DNA of 64,000 nt from an uncultured Alphaproteobacteria bacterium (GCA_934248075.1 CAKQKH010000003.1:62001-126000); one strand, 5' to 3'; positions 41,695-50,153 are shown, counted from the stretch's first letter. A program made the numbers and translations. The notes: a model not told the origin generated them from the letters alone.

Positions 41695-43056
41695 ATGACT
41701 AAAATTGCCTTTTGTGGCGCCGCCGGCAACGGCATCAGCCCTCTGGAACAAATAATGCTAAAAAAAGGATACACCGTGTACGGATCAGACCGCGGTTTTG
41801 ATGAAGGAAAAGACGCTGACCGCCGTCAAGCTTTGGAATCCGTGGGGCTTAAAATCATTCCTCAAGACGGTTCCGGCATCACTCCTGATATCAGTTGCGT
41901 ATATGCTTCTGCGGCGTTAGATGAAAACAATCCCGATATCAAAGCCGCTCGCCACTTTGGCATTCCCGTCAAAAGCCGTTCTGACTTATTGGAGGAAATC
42001 TTTAGCACCTACGCCAAAGGCATTGCCGTCGGCGGAACTGCCGGAAAAACCACAACCACCGCTATGATTGGCTATATCTTAGATGTCCTCGGGCAAAAAC
42101 CAACCATGATCAACGGCGGAATGCTCTGCAATTATTCCAACAATTCCGGTTTGCCCAACTACCTGTACAACAATGGCAACATCTGCGTAATTGAAGCCGA
42201 TGAAAGCGATGGTTCAATTCGCAAGTATCACCCCTATATCGGTCTGGTAAATAACATTTCGCATGATCACACCAGCATTGAAAAGCTGGTAGAATATTTT
42301 TCCAGCTTTGCTTCCCATATTACTCATGCCCTGATTGTCAATTACGATTGTCCCCGCGCTCGTCAGCTGCAAAGCCCCGCGCAAAAATTTACCTATTCAA
42401 TTAACAACCCCGCCGCTGATCTGGTTGCCACCAATGTCACAGCCATACGCGACGGAATTGAATATTCCATAGACGGCCGCAAATTTCACCTTAATTTAAT
42501 TGGTAAATTTAATGTTTCCAACGCATTGGCTGCCATTTCTGCTTGCCTTATGCTGGGAATTGACAAATTTCAAGCCGCTGAAGCTCTGCAAGGTTTCACC
42601 GGCGTTAAAGTCCGTCTGGAAAAGATTGGAAGCAAAAATGGCATAACCATTTACAATGATTTTGCTCACAACCCCAGCAAGATTGAGGCCTCTTTGGCGG
42701 CTCTCAAAGATCACCCCGGCCGTATTATCGCCATGTATCAACCTCACACGCCGTTTTCTGCCGTCAATACCGGAGCCGAAGTCGCCGAGGCTGTGGCAAG
42801 AGTCCTGGCTCCAGAGGATATTATGTTGATGCAAGAGATTTACGAACTGACTCCGCAAGATGTCGGCATATCTTCAGCCAATATCATTAATGATATCAAA
42901 GAAAAAGGACACCTTAACGCTTTGTTTTTACCTTGCAAAGATGATACTCGCGAGTTCATACGCAAAAACGCCAAATCCGGAGACCGTATTGTCATTATGG
43001 GGGCACACGATAATTCTTTAGCCGATTTTAGCCGCGAGCTTCTCAATGAGATTTAG
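41695..43056 (+). CDS. Mur ligase family protein (MurC/Mpl-like)
   Basis: A 453-aa three-domain ATP-dependent ligase. The N-terminal Rossmann part ('FCGAAGNGISPLEQIML', 'YGSDRG') resembles the UDP-MurNAc-binding domain of MurC and Mpl. The P-loop reads GTAGKTTTT (residues 114-122), with Ala in place of the His in the usual GTHGKTTT. The C-terminal domain has 'NDFAHNPSKIEASL' and 'MYQPHTPFS'. It may be a recycling ligase (Mpl) that joins tripeptide to UDP-MurNAc or a divergent MurC; motifs do not decide. AmpG elsewhere in the window supports recycling. Confidence 0.75.
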   Translation: MTKIAFCGAAGNGISPLEQIMLKKGYTVYGSDRGFDEGKDADRRQALESVGLKIIPQDGSGITPDISCVYASAALDENNPDIKAARHFGIPVKSRSDLLEEIFSTYAKGIAVGGTAGKTTTTAMIGYILDVLGQKPTMINGGMLCNYSNNSGLPNYLYNNGNICVIEADESDGSIRKYHPYIGLVNNISHDHTSIEKLVEYFSSFASHITHALIVNYDCPRARQLQSPAQKFTYSINNPAADLVATNVTAIRDGIEYSIDGRKFHLNLIGKFNVSNALAAISACLMLGIDKFQAAEALQGFTGVKVRLEKIGSKNGITIYNDFAHNPSKIEASLAALKDHPGRIIAMYQPHTPFSAVNTGAEVAEAVARVLAPEDIMLMQEIYELTPQDVGISSANIINDIKEKGHLNALFLPCKDDTREFIRKNAKSGDRIVIMGAHDNSLADFSRELLNEI

Positions 43057-43063
43057 CTCTCAT

Positions 43064-43098
43064 AAAAAAACAGGGCGCCAACTCCGCCCTGTTTTTTT
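43064..43098. terminator. Bidirectional intrinsic terminator
   Basis: AAAACAGGGCG (43067-43077) pairs with CGCCCTGTTTT around CCAACTC. Seven A precede and seven T follow, so it serves both the Mur ligase (+) and the M50-like gene (-), whose stop codon lies within the T-run. Confidence 0.9.
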
Positions 43099-43759
43099 AA
43101 AAGTAGCTTAAAACCATATCCAGATTTTTTCCATTAAGATAGGCTATCAGCTTCCAATACATCAAAATTCCCTCCCAACTGCGAGTATTAAAAGCCAACA
43201 TTGATCCCACTGCCAACAAATTAGCCGAGGGCAAAAACATCGCGCAAAACTTATAAGAAACTTTTGGTAGGTCTGTCTGCTTTTCATGAATTTGCGAACC
43301 AACCGTATCCAAATGATAACCGATAAAATACCCAAGAAATCCGTTAATAAACAAATTACTAGGCGCAAATGACGTATAAATGGAAACTGCAATCATATAC
43401 ACCATACCCAGTAAAGGGAAAAAATACGGAGCAATAATAATCAGCCAATTTCCCTCTCCGGCAAAAGACATTTCTCCACCCGAATCATCAGGATTCACAC
43501 GGATTCCCTTCACTTTATGAAACGTAATCACCGCGAAAAAAGCGTGTGTCAGTTCATGAGCCACCACTTCCATATTGGCCTTAACCGAAGAATCCATCAT
43601 CGTGCGAGCAATAAAAAACATAAAGAAACCGGCAAACAAAGCCAAATATGGCAAACTTGAAAACCTAAAATAAGACAAAGATTGAACATATGCAGGCAAT
43701 GACAACAGCATATACACTGCCACCGGCCATTTCAACATATTTATAAGTTTGTCAATCAA
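43097..43759 (-). CDS. M50B-like membrane metalloprotease-type protein
   Basis: A 220-aa protein with about six hydrophobic helices. HELTH (residues 68-72) is followed by 'AFFAVITFHKVKGIRVNPDDSGGEMSF' (in parts), matching the M50B-like family where HExxH is followed by a helix and a Gly-rich strand. It shares layout with the protein at 39.5-40.1 kb and may be a distant paralogue. Substrate unknown. It ends on the shared terminator, leaving almost no 3' UTR. Confidence 0.62.
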   Translation of the reverse strand: MIDKLINMLKWPVAVYMLLSLPAYVQSLSYFRFSSLPYLALFAGFFMFFIARTMMDSSVKANMEVVAHELTHAFFAVITFHKVKGIRVNPDDSGGEMSFAGEGNWLIIIAPYFFPLLGMVYMIAVSIYTSFAPSNLFINGFLGYFIGYHLDTVGSQIHEKQTDLPKVSYKFCAMFLPSANLLAVGSMLAFNTRSWEGILMYWKLIAYLNGKNLDMVLSYF

Positions 43760-43954
43760 CGCACTGCTCCTCTCAATATCTTGTTTGACTATAAACCATA
43801 AAAAACTTTTTTGCAGTCTCTATTTGTATATATTAACACTTCTTCAATTATTATTATCTATCATAGCAACATAAACCTAAAAAGTTTATCGGTCATTCTT
43901 GTTGCTTCCCCAAAAAACACTTGAGTGACCGTTTGCCAATTTCGCATTATGTTG

Positions 43955-43983
43955 TTGTAAAAAGATAACCGCTGTTGTATTAT
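43955..43983 (+). promoter_or_regulatory. Predicted promoter of the small acidic protein
   Basis: TTGTAA (43955-43960), 17-bp spacer, TATTAT (43978-43983), then AAGGA before the ATG at 44014. Confidence 0.6.
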
Positions 43984-44013
43984 GGCTCCAAATTATGCTA
44001 AAGGATAAAAATC

Positions 44014-44313
44014 ATGACCGGCGAAGAATTTGACACTTACGACTTTTTAATTAACGATGAAGATGAAACGATGCTGCTTTTGTATGTTCGGGAAGGTGAG
44101 CCGCAAGACGCCGTTATTAATGTCGATTATGACAACAAATCTGCCGTCTTATACCGAAACTCCGCTGATGTTGTTAATCTGGAAGGCATATCCGATGAAG
44201 TTCTTGACAGCCTCAGAGATGCGGACAAACTGCTCATTTGCGAGCTTAGCATTGAAGATGATGAAAAAGACACCAGCATTGTTTATGCATATGAGGCTGA
44301 AATTAACGATTAA
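44014..44313 (+). CDS. Small acidic protein, unknown function
   Basis: A 99-aa soluble protein, very rich in Asp and Glu ('EEFDTYDFLINDEDETMLLLY', in parts; 'LSIEDDEKDTSIVYAYEAEIND'). It has alternating strands and one Ser/Asp helix. Promoter, AAGGA Shine-Dalgarno and terminator are all present, so it is a real single-gene unit. I do not recognise a family. Confidence 0.7.
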   Translation: MTGEEFDTYDFLINDEDETMLLLYVREGEPQDAVINVDYDNKSAVLYRNSADVVNLEGISDEVLDSLRDADKLLICELSIEDDEKDTSIVYAYEAEIND

Positions 44314-44333
44314 AATCACCCTTTTAAAACACC

Positions 44334-44367
44334 AATACCTCGGTTTTATTTTGCCGAGGTATTTCTT
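44334..44367 (+). terminator. Intrinsic terminator after the acidic protein
   Basis: AATACCTCGG (44334-44343) pairs with CCGAGGTATT (44354-44363) around a T-rich 10-nt loop, followed by TCTTT. Confidence 0.82.
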
Positions 44368-44461
44368 TATCTAGTCCTTTGCCACAAGAGATCATTGTAC
44401 TCTCACAAAAGACGACTGCCGACTGCAAAGCAACAACAGCGAAATTATTCACCCTTGTCTC

Positions 44462-44497
44462 ATTATTTGCAGCCAATTTTTTCATTGGTCAAATAAT
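44462..44497. repeat. Isolated inverted repeat
   Basis: ATTATTTG (44462-44469) pairs with CAAATAAT (44490-44497), and CCAAT (44473-44477) with ATTGG (44484-44488). No T-run follows on either strand. It has no GTAC core, so it is not part of the main family. Confidence 0.45.
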
Positions 44498-44571
44498 AGG
44501 CATTTAACATAATTATTTCAAACAAGCGGCAATATAACAACTTTTAGCAAAATATCAATAGTTTTTAATCA

Positions 44572-44608
44572 AAAAAAATCCCCACGGTCAAACCAATGGG
44601 GATTTTTA
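44572..44608 (-). terminator. Intrinsic terminator of rplQ
   Basis: AAAATCCCCAC and ATGGGGATTTT form the stem; on the minus strand it runs into eight T. It is about 17 bp past the rplQ stop. Confidence 0.85.
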
Positions 44609-44624
44609 CAACTAGGTCGTAAGC

Positions 44625-45083
44625 TTATTTGGCTTCACTGCTGGCAGCATCAGCCTTAGCAGCTTCGGCAGCGGCAGCTTTCTCAGCGGCTACACGAGCC
44701 AAATCTTTAGCTCCTTTGGCATTAACATCGCGGTCAACCAACTCAATGATTGCCATATCAGCGGCGTCACCATAACGGAAACCGGCTTTCAGAACGCGGG
44801 TATAACCACCGTTACGGTCTTTATAACGCTCAGCCAAAGTAGAGAAAAGCTTAGAAACAACTTCATTATCACGCAGGAATGACAATGCCTGACGACGATT
44901 CGCCAAACCACCTTTTTTACCCAAGGTAATCATATTATCAACAAAAGTTCTCAAAACTTTGGCTCTCTGAACCGTAACTTTAATCTGCTCATGTGTCAAA
45001 ACAGCAGCGGTCAAATTAGAGAACAAAGCCTTACGAGCATTAGTGTCCATATTAAATTTACTCTGTTTCATTCCATGTCTCAT
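44625..45083 (-). CDS. rplQ: 50S ribosomal protein L17
   Basis: A 152-aa ribosomal protein at the exit-tunnel side. 'MRHGMKQSKFNMDTNARKAL', 'NLTAAVLTHEQIKVTVQRAKVLR' and 'GGYTRVLKAGFRYGDAADMAIIELVD' (in parts) match L17. An Ala/Lys-rich tail extends it. It normally follows rpoA within one operon; here an unrelated gene and two terminators lie between, so it must have its own promoter. AAAGGAAA precedes the ATG. Confidence 0.95.
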   Translation of the reverse strand: MRHGMKQSKFNMDTNARKALFSNLTAAVLTHEQIKVTVQRAKVLRTFVDNMITLGKKGGLANRRQALSFLRDNEVVSKLFSTLAERYKDRNGGYTRVLKAGFRYGDAADMAIIELVDRDVNAKGAKDLARVAAEKAAAAEAAKADAASSEAK

Positions 45084-45138
45084 GACATTTTCCTTTCAAT
45101 TTCTCTGTGGCCTGCACGGGCAGACCGGATCAAAACTC

Positions 45139-45183
45139 AAGTCTTTACTACGGACTCGGAACAACCGCACATACATAAAGACT
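45139..45183 (-). promoter_or_regulatory. Hairpin in the rplQ leader
   Basis: AAGTCTTTA (45139-45147) and TAAAGACT (45176-45183) form an 8-bp stem with an inner ACGG/CCG region, in the 207-bp leader of rplQ. It may be a ribosomal-protein autoregulatory structure; untested. Confidence 0.4.
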
Positions 45184-45250
45184 CCACATTCGTTGGCGTT
45201 TCTAACACACAACTTTAGTAATTGCAAGCAAAATCATTGTCTTTTAGCAA

Positions 45251-45289
45251 AAACAAAGGCCGAAAACACAAATGTTTTCAGCCTTTATT
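45251..45289 (-). terminator. Intrinsic terminator after the gene at 45.3-45.9 kb
   Basis: AAAGGC(C)GAAAACA pairs with TGTTTTCAGCCTTT across a CAAA loop. On the minus strand it is followed by GTTTTT. It separates this gene from rplQ. Confidence 0.85.
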
Positions 45290-45290
45290 A

Positions 45291-45941
45291 TCACAATTTG
45301 GCTATCAGCCAAGCGCAGTCGTCCCAATCTATTTGCGAAACGCGCTGTCTGTCATGAGACCAAGCCGGATAGCTTACACGCCCTTCATCAAATGGCGTTG
45401 CCATCAAAAACATGTCCGCAATTTCCAAATCCGGAACCTTAGCCTCAGCCATCATAGCAGAAAGATCAACCCAACACTTTTCAACGACTCTGAAGTCATC
45501 GTGTGAGAGCAACTGCAGATTCGCTTCCAAAGCACGAATTTCAATCTCAAATGCTTCTTCCACTTCTCCGGCGACTCCGGCAATAATCAAACTGTCAGAA
45601 ACAGCAAAACCCCGTAATTTGCCGTTGTTTTCCAACACAAATTTTGGCGCATCACCATCTTTCATCTGCTCGGCAACGATTCTCTTAACTTCTTCATTTG
45701 CCGCTTTGTTCGCAACTCGGATAACTCTGCTCTCATCATTAGGCTTGAACTTTGGCTGTTCAATCCGACACATACGCCTATACAGCAACTCGGACACTTC
45801 CTTATCATGTTCATCAGAGACATAATCCTCGCGCGGACTAAAGGCCAGATAGATTCTCTTTGCCCTCGGCCATGACATTTCATCAATAATTTTGCTTAAC
45901 TCCGCTATCGGCAGATCAAGCTTTTGCAAAAATCTTTTCAT
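45291..45941 (-). CDS. Unknown protein inserted between rpoA and rplQ
   Basis: A 216-aa soluble, acidic protein. No family recognised. The N-terminus is helical ('LDLPIAELSKIIDEMSWPRAKR') and the centre has a hydrophobic strand set ('LRGFAVSDSLIIAGVAG'); Trp residues are scattered ('CWVDLSAMMAE', 'DWDDCAWLIAKL'). It has its own promoter-like TTGACA (minus strand, 45985-45990) and terminator, so it is an independent unit within the ribosomal cluster. Confidence 0.6.
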   Translation of the reverse strand: MKRFLQKLDLPIAELSKIIDEMSWPRAKRIYLAFSPREDYVSDEHDKEVSELLYRRMCRIEQPKFKPNDESRVIRVANKAANEEVKRIVAEQMKDGDAPKFVLENNGKLRGFAVSDSLIIAGVAGEVEEAFEIEIRALEANLQLLSHDDFRVVEKCWVDLSAMMAEAKVPDLEIADMFLMATPFDEGRVSYPAWSHDRQRVSQIDWDDCAWLIAKL

Positions 45942-45959
45942 AATTTGTTTTTAATTAAT

Positions 45960-45990
45960 AGTGTAAAAAGCAATACCACTTTTTTGTCAA
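45960..45990 (-). promoter_or_regulatory. Possible promoter of the inserted gene
   Basis: On the minus strand, TTGACA (45985-45990) and TACACT (45960-45965) with a 19-bp spacer. The -35 is consensus but the spacing is long. Confidence 0.4.
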
Positions 45991-46023
45991 TTTGCAACAA
46001 AAAACTTACCGACAGATCACAAA

Positions 46024-46057
46024 AAAAACGGACAGCCTTTCGACTATCCGTTTTCCA
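46024..46057 (-). terminator. Intrinsic terminator of rpoA
   Basis: On the minus strand AAAACGGATAG and CTGTCCGTTTT form a stem around CGAAAGG with small mismatches, followed by TTTT. It lies 37 bp after the rpoA stop, so rpoA no longer reads into rplQ. Confidence 0.85.
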
Positions 46058-46093
46058 AATCCGACTGCACCTCTTGGTGCTTCATCAATTTTT

Positions 46094-47104
46094 CTAGAAA
46101 TGCTCGTCGCAGCGACGAATCAATTCTTCAATGTTCTCTGGCGGCCAGCCCGGAGTATCCATACCTAAATGGATGCCCATCTTAGCCAAAACTTCTTTGA
46201 TTTCATTCAAAGACTTACGGCCAAAGTTCGGAGTGCGCAGCATTTCAGCCTCTGTTTTCTGAACCAGATCGCCAATATAAACGATGTTATCGTTCTTCAA
46301 GCAGTTAGCTGAACGAACAGAAAGTTCAAGCTCTTCAACCTTTTTAAGCAAGTTACGGTTGAACGGCAGTTCTTCCTTCTCAACTTCGACTTCAGCTTCC
46401 GGCTCATCAAAGTTGATAAACGGTTTGAGCTGTTCCTGCAAAATACGAGCCGCAAAAGCCACCGCATCTTCCGGAATAACCACACCGTTAGTTTCAACAA
46501 TCATGGTCAGCTTGTCGTAGTCGGTAGCCTGTCCAACACGGGTATTTTCAACCTTGTAAGATACTTTGCGAACCGGAGAATAGATTGCGTCAACGGCAAT
46601 CAATCCTATCGGAGCATCGGCCGGTTTGTTCATTGCTGCCGGAACATAGCCTTTACCGGTTCCAACAGTCATTTCCATATTAATTTTGGCTCCTGCATCT
46701 AAGGTGCAAATAACCAAATCCGGGTTCATAATTTCAACATCATGACCATGTTCAATCATCGCCGCGGTAACCTCGCACGGTCCCTCAGCTTTCAAGGTCA
46801 TAATTTTCTGACCGTCGCTATGAAGAGCGACTGCCAAACATTTAACATTCAGAACGATGTCGGTAACATCTTCTCTAACACCGGGGACAACTGAAAATTC
46901 GTGCAAAACACCATCAATTTTAATGCTGGTGACAGCACCGCCTTGCAAAGAGGAGAGCAAAACTCTTCTCAAAGCATTACCCAAGGTTAAGCCAAAGCCT
47001 CTTTCCAAAGGCTCTACGACGATTTTGGCCTTGTTTTGCCCCTCGAGGGGAGTAACTTCCAAATTAGTCGGTTTAATAAGTTCTTGCCAATTCTTTTGAA
47101 TCAC
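46094..47104 (-). CDS. rpoA: RNA polymerase alpha subunit
   Basis: A 336-aa subunit. The N-terminal assembly domain shows 'VEPLERGFGLTLGNALRRVLLSSL' (in parts) and 'GAAVTSI'-type strands; the C-terminal domain shows 'LELSVRSANCLKNDNI' and 'NFGRKSLNEIKEVL', the UP-element and activator-binding part. The start is GTG at 47104, with AGAGGAC at the right distance; no ATG lies nearby. It is third after rpsM-rpsK in the alpha operon. Confidence 0.98.
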   Translation of the reverse strand: MIQKNWQELIKPTNLEVTPLEGQNKAKIVVEPLERGFGLTLGNALRRVLLSSLQGGAVTSIKIDGVLHEFSVVPGVREDVTDIVLNVKCLAVALHSDGQKIMTLKAEGPCEVTAAMIEHGHDVEIMNPDLVICTLDAGAKINMEMTVGTGKGYVPAAMNKPADAPIGLIAVDAIYSPVRKVSYKVENTRVGQATDYDKLTMIVETNGVVIPEDAVAFAARILQEQLKPFINFDEPEAEVEVEKEELPFNRNLLKKVEELELSVRSANCLKNDNIVYIGDLVQKTEAEMLRTPNFGRKSLNEIKEVLAKMGIHLGMDTPGWPPENIEELIRRCDEHF

Positions 47105-47154
47105 TGGGGTGTCCTCTTTATTACTGCATATGCAAAGTTCAGAAAAAATCAGAC

Positions 47155-47184
47155 AGCGATGAGGCCTTTAACAGCCTCATCACT
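47155..47184 (-). promoter_or_regulatory. Intercistronic hairpin between rpsK and rpoA
   Basis: AGCGATGAGGC (47155-47165) pairs with GCCTCATCACT (47174-47184), one wobble, 8-nt loop. On the minus strand a T-run follows only after GTCTGA, so it may attenuate or be a processing site rather than end transcription. Confidence 0.5.
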
Positions 47185-47199
47185 CTGAAAACCAAAAAA

Positions 47200-47592
47200 T
47201 TAGACGCGACGTCTTTTTCTCAAACGACAGCCATTATGAGGAATAGGAGTAACATCACGAATAGTTGTGATAGTAAATCCTAAAACTTGCAAAGCTCTGA
47301 TCGCAGACTCTCTGCCAGAACCCGGACCCTTAACTTCAACCTCTAAAGTTTTCATACCATGCTCCTGAGCCTTTTTGCCAGCATCTTCAGCGGCAACCTG
47401 AGCGGCATAAGGAGTAGATTTACGAGAACCCTTAAAACCCTGTGCGCCAGAAGTTGACCAAGCAACGGTGTTGCCCTGGGCATCAGTAATGGTTACTCTT
47501 GTATTGTTAAAAGTAGAATCAATATGTGCGACACCTGCCGTAATATTTTTCTTTTCTTTCTTTTTAACACGTTGTGTTACTGCTTTTGCCAT
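47200..47592 (-). CDS. rpsK: 30S ribosomal protein S11
   Basis: A 130-aa platform protein. 'GVAHIDSTFNNTRVTITDAQGN' (in parts), 'WSTSGAQGFKGSRKSTPYAAQ' and the terminal 'TPIPHNGCRLRKRRRV' are diagnostic. It follows rpsM with a 13-bp gap. Confidence 0.97.
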   Translation of the reverse strand: MAKAVTQRVKKKEKKNITAGVAHIDSTFNNTRVTITDAQGNTVAWSTSGAQGFKGSRKSTPYAAQVAAEDAGKKAQEHGMKTLEVEVKGPGSGRESAIRALQVLGFTITTIRDVTPIPHNGCRLRKRRRV

Positions 47593-47605
47593 TTAACAAC
47601 CTACC

Positions 47606-47974
47606 TTATTTCTTCTTATTAGCCACAGTCTTGCGCTTACCTTTGCGGGTACGAGCATTTTGTTTTGTACTCTGACCACGAACCGGCAAACCTTTACGAT
47701 GACGCAGGCCGCGGTAGCAACCCAAGTCCATCAATCTTTTAATATTAACACCGATTTCACGACGCAGTTCACCCTCAACCACAACATCATGGTCAATGAC
47801 ATCACGGATTTTGGCAACTTCCTCATCGCTCAGTTCATGAACGCGGCGGTCGGCAGAAACACCGGATTTTGCGCAAATGTCTTGAGCAGTTTTTCTTCCG
47901 ATACCATAAATATAAGTCAGAGCGACTTCAATCTTTTTGGCAGTCGGGATATTTACACCAGCTATACGAGCCAA
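47606..47974 (-). CDS. rpsM: 30S ribosomal protein S13
   Basis: A 122-aa protein contacting the P-site tRNA and the 50S subunit. 'MARIAGVNIPTAKKIEVALTYIYGIG' start, 'CYRGLRHRKGLPVRGQ' and the basic tail 'RKGKRKTVANKKK' fit S13. First gene of the alpha operon and led by a near-consensus promoter. Confidence 0.97.
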   Translation of the reverse strand: MARIAGVNIPTAKKIEVALTYIYGIGRKTAQDICAKSGVSADRRVHELSDEEVAKIRDVIDHDVVVEGELRREIGVNIKRLMDLGCYRGLRHRKGLPVRGQSTKQNARTRKGKRKTVANKKK

Positions 47975-48046
47975 ATTAACTCTCCATTATCTAGATATTG
48001 TTATTACATTTAAAAAGTTGATCACCACTTTTCAAAATTAAGCCGG

Positions 48047-48074
48047 ATTATAGGCTAAATTTTGTATGTGTCAA
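48047..48074 (-). promoter_or_regulatory. Strong promoter of rpsM-rpsK-rpoA
   Basis: On the minus strand TTGACA (48069-48074), 16-bp spacer, TATAAT (48047-48052). Both hexamers are perfect consensus. It gives the alpha operon its own transcript independent of secY-adk. Confidence 0.88.
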
Positions 48075-48133
48075 CAAAGATTTACCAATTTTTTGAAAAA
48101 ACTTCATTTTTCGCAAAATTGCATCAGTCTAAT

Positions 48134-48805
48134 TTATTTGAGTCCCAAAACATCATCAATTTTTGCCGCAACCGCCGCTATTGATCCGGTTCCGTCAACC
48201 GTGCGCAACAAACCTTCCTTCTCAAAATACGGAATAGTCGGATAAGTAAGCGCCCGATAATTAACGAGTCGATTCTGCACTGTGGCTCGGTTATCGTCGA
48301 TTCGCCGATAAAACTCCGTTCCGCCGCAGACATCGCAAACACCATAAACTTTGGGCTTCTGAAATTTATCATGATACCCTTGGCCACACTTCATGCAAGC
48401 ATAGCGTCCCAAAATACGCTCCATAATAATCTCGTCAGGAACCTGAATCTCAATCACGGCATTAAGTTTTATTCCTTTTTCATCAAGCATTTTTTCCAAC
48501 GCTTCGGCTTGCGGCAACGTGCGCGGAAAACCGTCTAGAATAAAACCGTTTTTGCAATCGTCCTCATCGATTCGTTTTGACACCATATTGATAATCATTT
48601 CATCGGTGGCAAATCCGCCCTTATCCAGTACTTCTTTCAGAGCCAGCCCTTCCGGAGTTTTTTTAGCAGCTTCTGCTCGCAACATTTCTCCGGTTGACAA
48701 ATGGCAAATATTAGCCTTTTCTTTGAGCAGACGCGCCTGAGTACCCTTACCGCACCCCGGCGCTCCGGTCAAAACCACATGCAGTCCCGAACCGTTTTTG
48801 CTCAT
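48134..48805 (-). CDS. adk: Adenylate kinase
   Basis: A 223-aa enzyme interconverting ATP, AMP and ADP. The P-loop is 'GAPGCGKGTQARLL', the AMP site 'LSTGEMLR', and 'DGFPRTLPQAEAL' is conserved. The LID has four cysteines in a C-x2-C...C-x2-C pattern ('CMKCG', 'CDVCGG'), so it should bind zinc, unlike E. coli Adk. It begins 1 bp after the secY stop, the usual pairing. Confidence 0.97.
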   Translation of the reverse strand: MSKNGSGLHVVLTGAPGCGKGTQARLLKEKANICHLSTGEMLRAEAAKKTPEGLALKEVLDKGGFATDEMIINMVSKRIDEDDCKNGFILDGFPRTLPQAEALEKMLDEKGIKLNAVIEIQVPDEIIMERILGRYACMKCGQGYHDKFQKPKVYGVCDVCGGTEFYRRIDDNRATVQNRLVNYRALTYPTIPYFEKEGLLRTVDGTGSIAAVAAKIDDVLGLK

Positions 48806-48806
48806 T

Positions 48807-50153
48807 TTAGCGCCTCTTTCTGTTAGCCAAAGAAGCTTTTTTAATTAAAGATTCATACTGATACGCAATCAAATGAGACTGCAACTGTGTAACAAAGTCC
48901 ATAGTAACCTGTACCACGATGAGCAAAGTCGTGCCGCCCAAAACAAACGGAACCGACAATCTGCTAATCAGCACTTCGGGCAAGATACACAAGCCCACCA
49001 GATATACTGCGCCCAAAACGGTCAGACGTGTAATCACATAGTCCAGATATTCAGCTGTATTTTTACCCGGACGAATACCGGCCACAAAGCCACCGTGTTT
49101 TTTCAAGTTTTCAGCTGTTTCTTCCGGATTAAACACAATCGCGGTATAGAAGAAGGCAAAGAACGCTATCAAGAAAGCATACAAAGCCAAATACAGCGGC
49201 TGGCCGTGTCCCAACATTGTGCTAAGGCTTTGCACCCAAGATGGACCGCTCTCAGCGCTCAAGTTGGCGATTGTAATCGGCAGCAAAAGCAACGAGCTGG
49301 CAAAAATCGGAGGAATAACGCCAGTCGGATTGATTTTCAACGGCAGGTGCGAACTTTCAGAACCCATGCGCCCCATAGCCTGCCGCTTAGGATATTGGAT
49401 AATGATTTTACGCTGAGCTCTCTCTACAAATACAATCAAATAAATCAAGCCCAAAACCATTGCCAACAGCAACAAAATCACCGGAGCCGACATCGAACCG
49501 ACTCGTCCCAACTCAAAGGTTTTTGCCAAAGCGCCGGGAATATTGGCAATAATACCAACCGTAATGATTAAAGACGAACCGTTACCGACGCCGCGGGCAG
49601 TAATCTGCTCACCCAACCAAACGATAAACATTGTGCCGCCGACCAAAGAAACAATTGTGGTAAAGCGGAACACAAACCCCGGCATAACCACCGCCGACAA
49701 ACCGGCCAAACCGGTCATGCTCTCCAACCCGACCGCAATACCATATCCCTGAATAATCGTAATCAACACTGTCAAATAACGAGTATATTGCGTAACTTTA
49801 CGATGTCCGGCCTCTCCTTCTTTTTTCAGCGCCTGCAAAGACGGAACCACCGACTGCCCGAGCTGAATAATAATGGATGCCGAGATATACGGCATAATGT
49901 TCAACGCGAAAATGGTCATACGCTCCAACGCGCCACCGGCAAACATATTAAACATACCCAAAATACCGCCGGAGTTGCGATCAAAAATCTCCGACAAAAT
50001 ATTTGGATCAATTCCCGGCAACGGAATAAAAGTACCCAGACGAAAAACTATCAAGGCCAAAACTGTAAACCACAGTCTTTTCTTTAGTTCTTCTGCCTTG
50101 CCAAAAGCCGACATATCCAAATTGGCGGCCATTTTCTCTGCCAGTGAAACCAT
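48807..50153 (-). CDS. secY: Protein translocase subunit SecY
   Basis: A 448-aa ten-helix channel of the Sec translocon. 'LWFTVLALIVFRLGTFIPLPGID' at helix 1, 'GGALERMTIFALNIMPYISASIIIQL' at the plug/helix 2 region (in parts) and 'KKHGGFVAGIRPGKNTAEYL' in the ribosome-binding loop match SecY. Normally co-transcribed behind rplO, but here a terminator, a plus-strand gene and a minus-strand gene intervene. AAGGA precedes the ATG. Confidence 0.98.
   Translation of the reverse strand: MVSLAEKMAANLDMSAFGKAEELKKRLWFTVLALIVFRLGTFIPLPGIDPNILSEIFDRNSGGILGMFNMFAGGALERMTIFALNIMPYISASIIIQLGQSVVPSLQALKKEGEAGHRKVTQYTRYLTVLITIIQGYGIAVGLESMTGLAGLSAVVMPGFVFRFTTIVSLVGGTMFIVWLGEQITARGVGNGSSLIITVGIIANIPGALAKTFELGRVGSMSAPVILLLLAMVLGLIYLIVFVERAQRKIIIQYPKRQAMGRMGSESSHLPLKINPTGVIPPIFASSLLLLPITIANLSAESGPSWVQSLSTMLGHGQPLYLALYAFLIAFFAFFYTAIVFNPEETAENLKKHGGFVAGIRPGKNTAEYLDYVITRLTVLGAVYLVGLCILPEVLISRLSVPFVLGGTTLLIVVQVTMDFVTQLQSHLIAYQYESLIKKASLANRKRR

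Larger units (their letters stand above)
44314..44624. other. 311-bp gene-free gap before rplQ
   Basis: It holds the terminator of the acidic-protein gene, a second inverted repeat (44462-44497) and the rplQ terminator (44575-44606). The rest is AT-rich with no coding signal on either strand. Confidence 0.7.
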
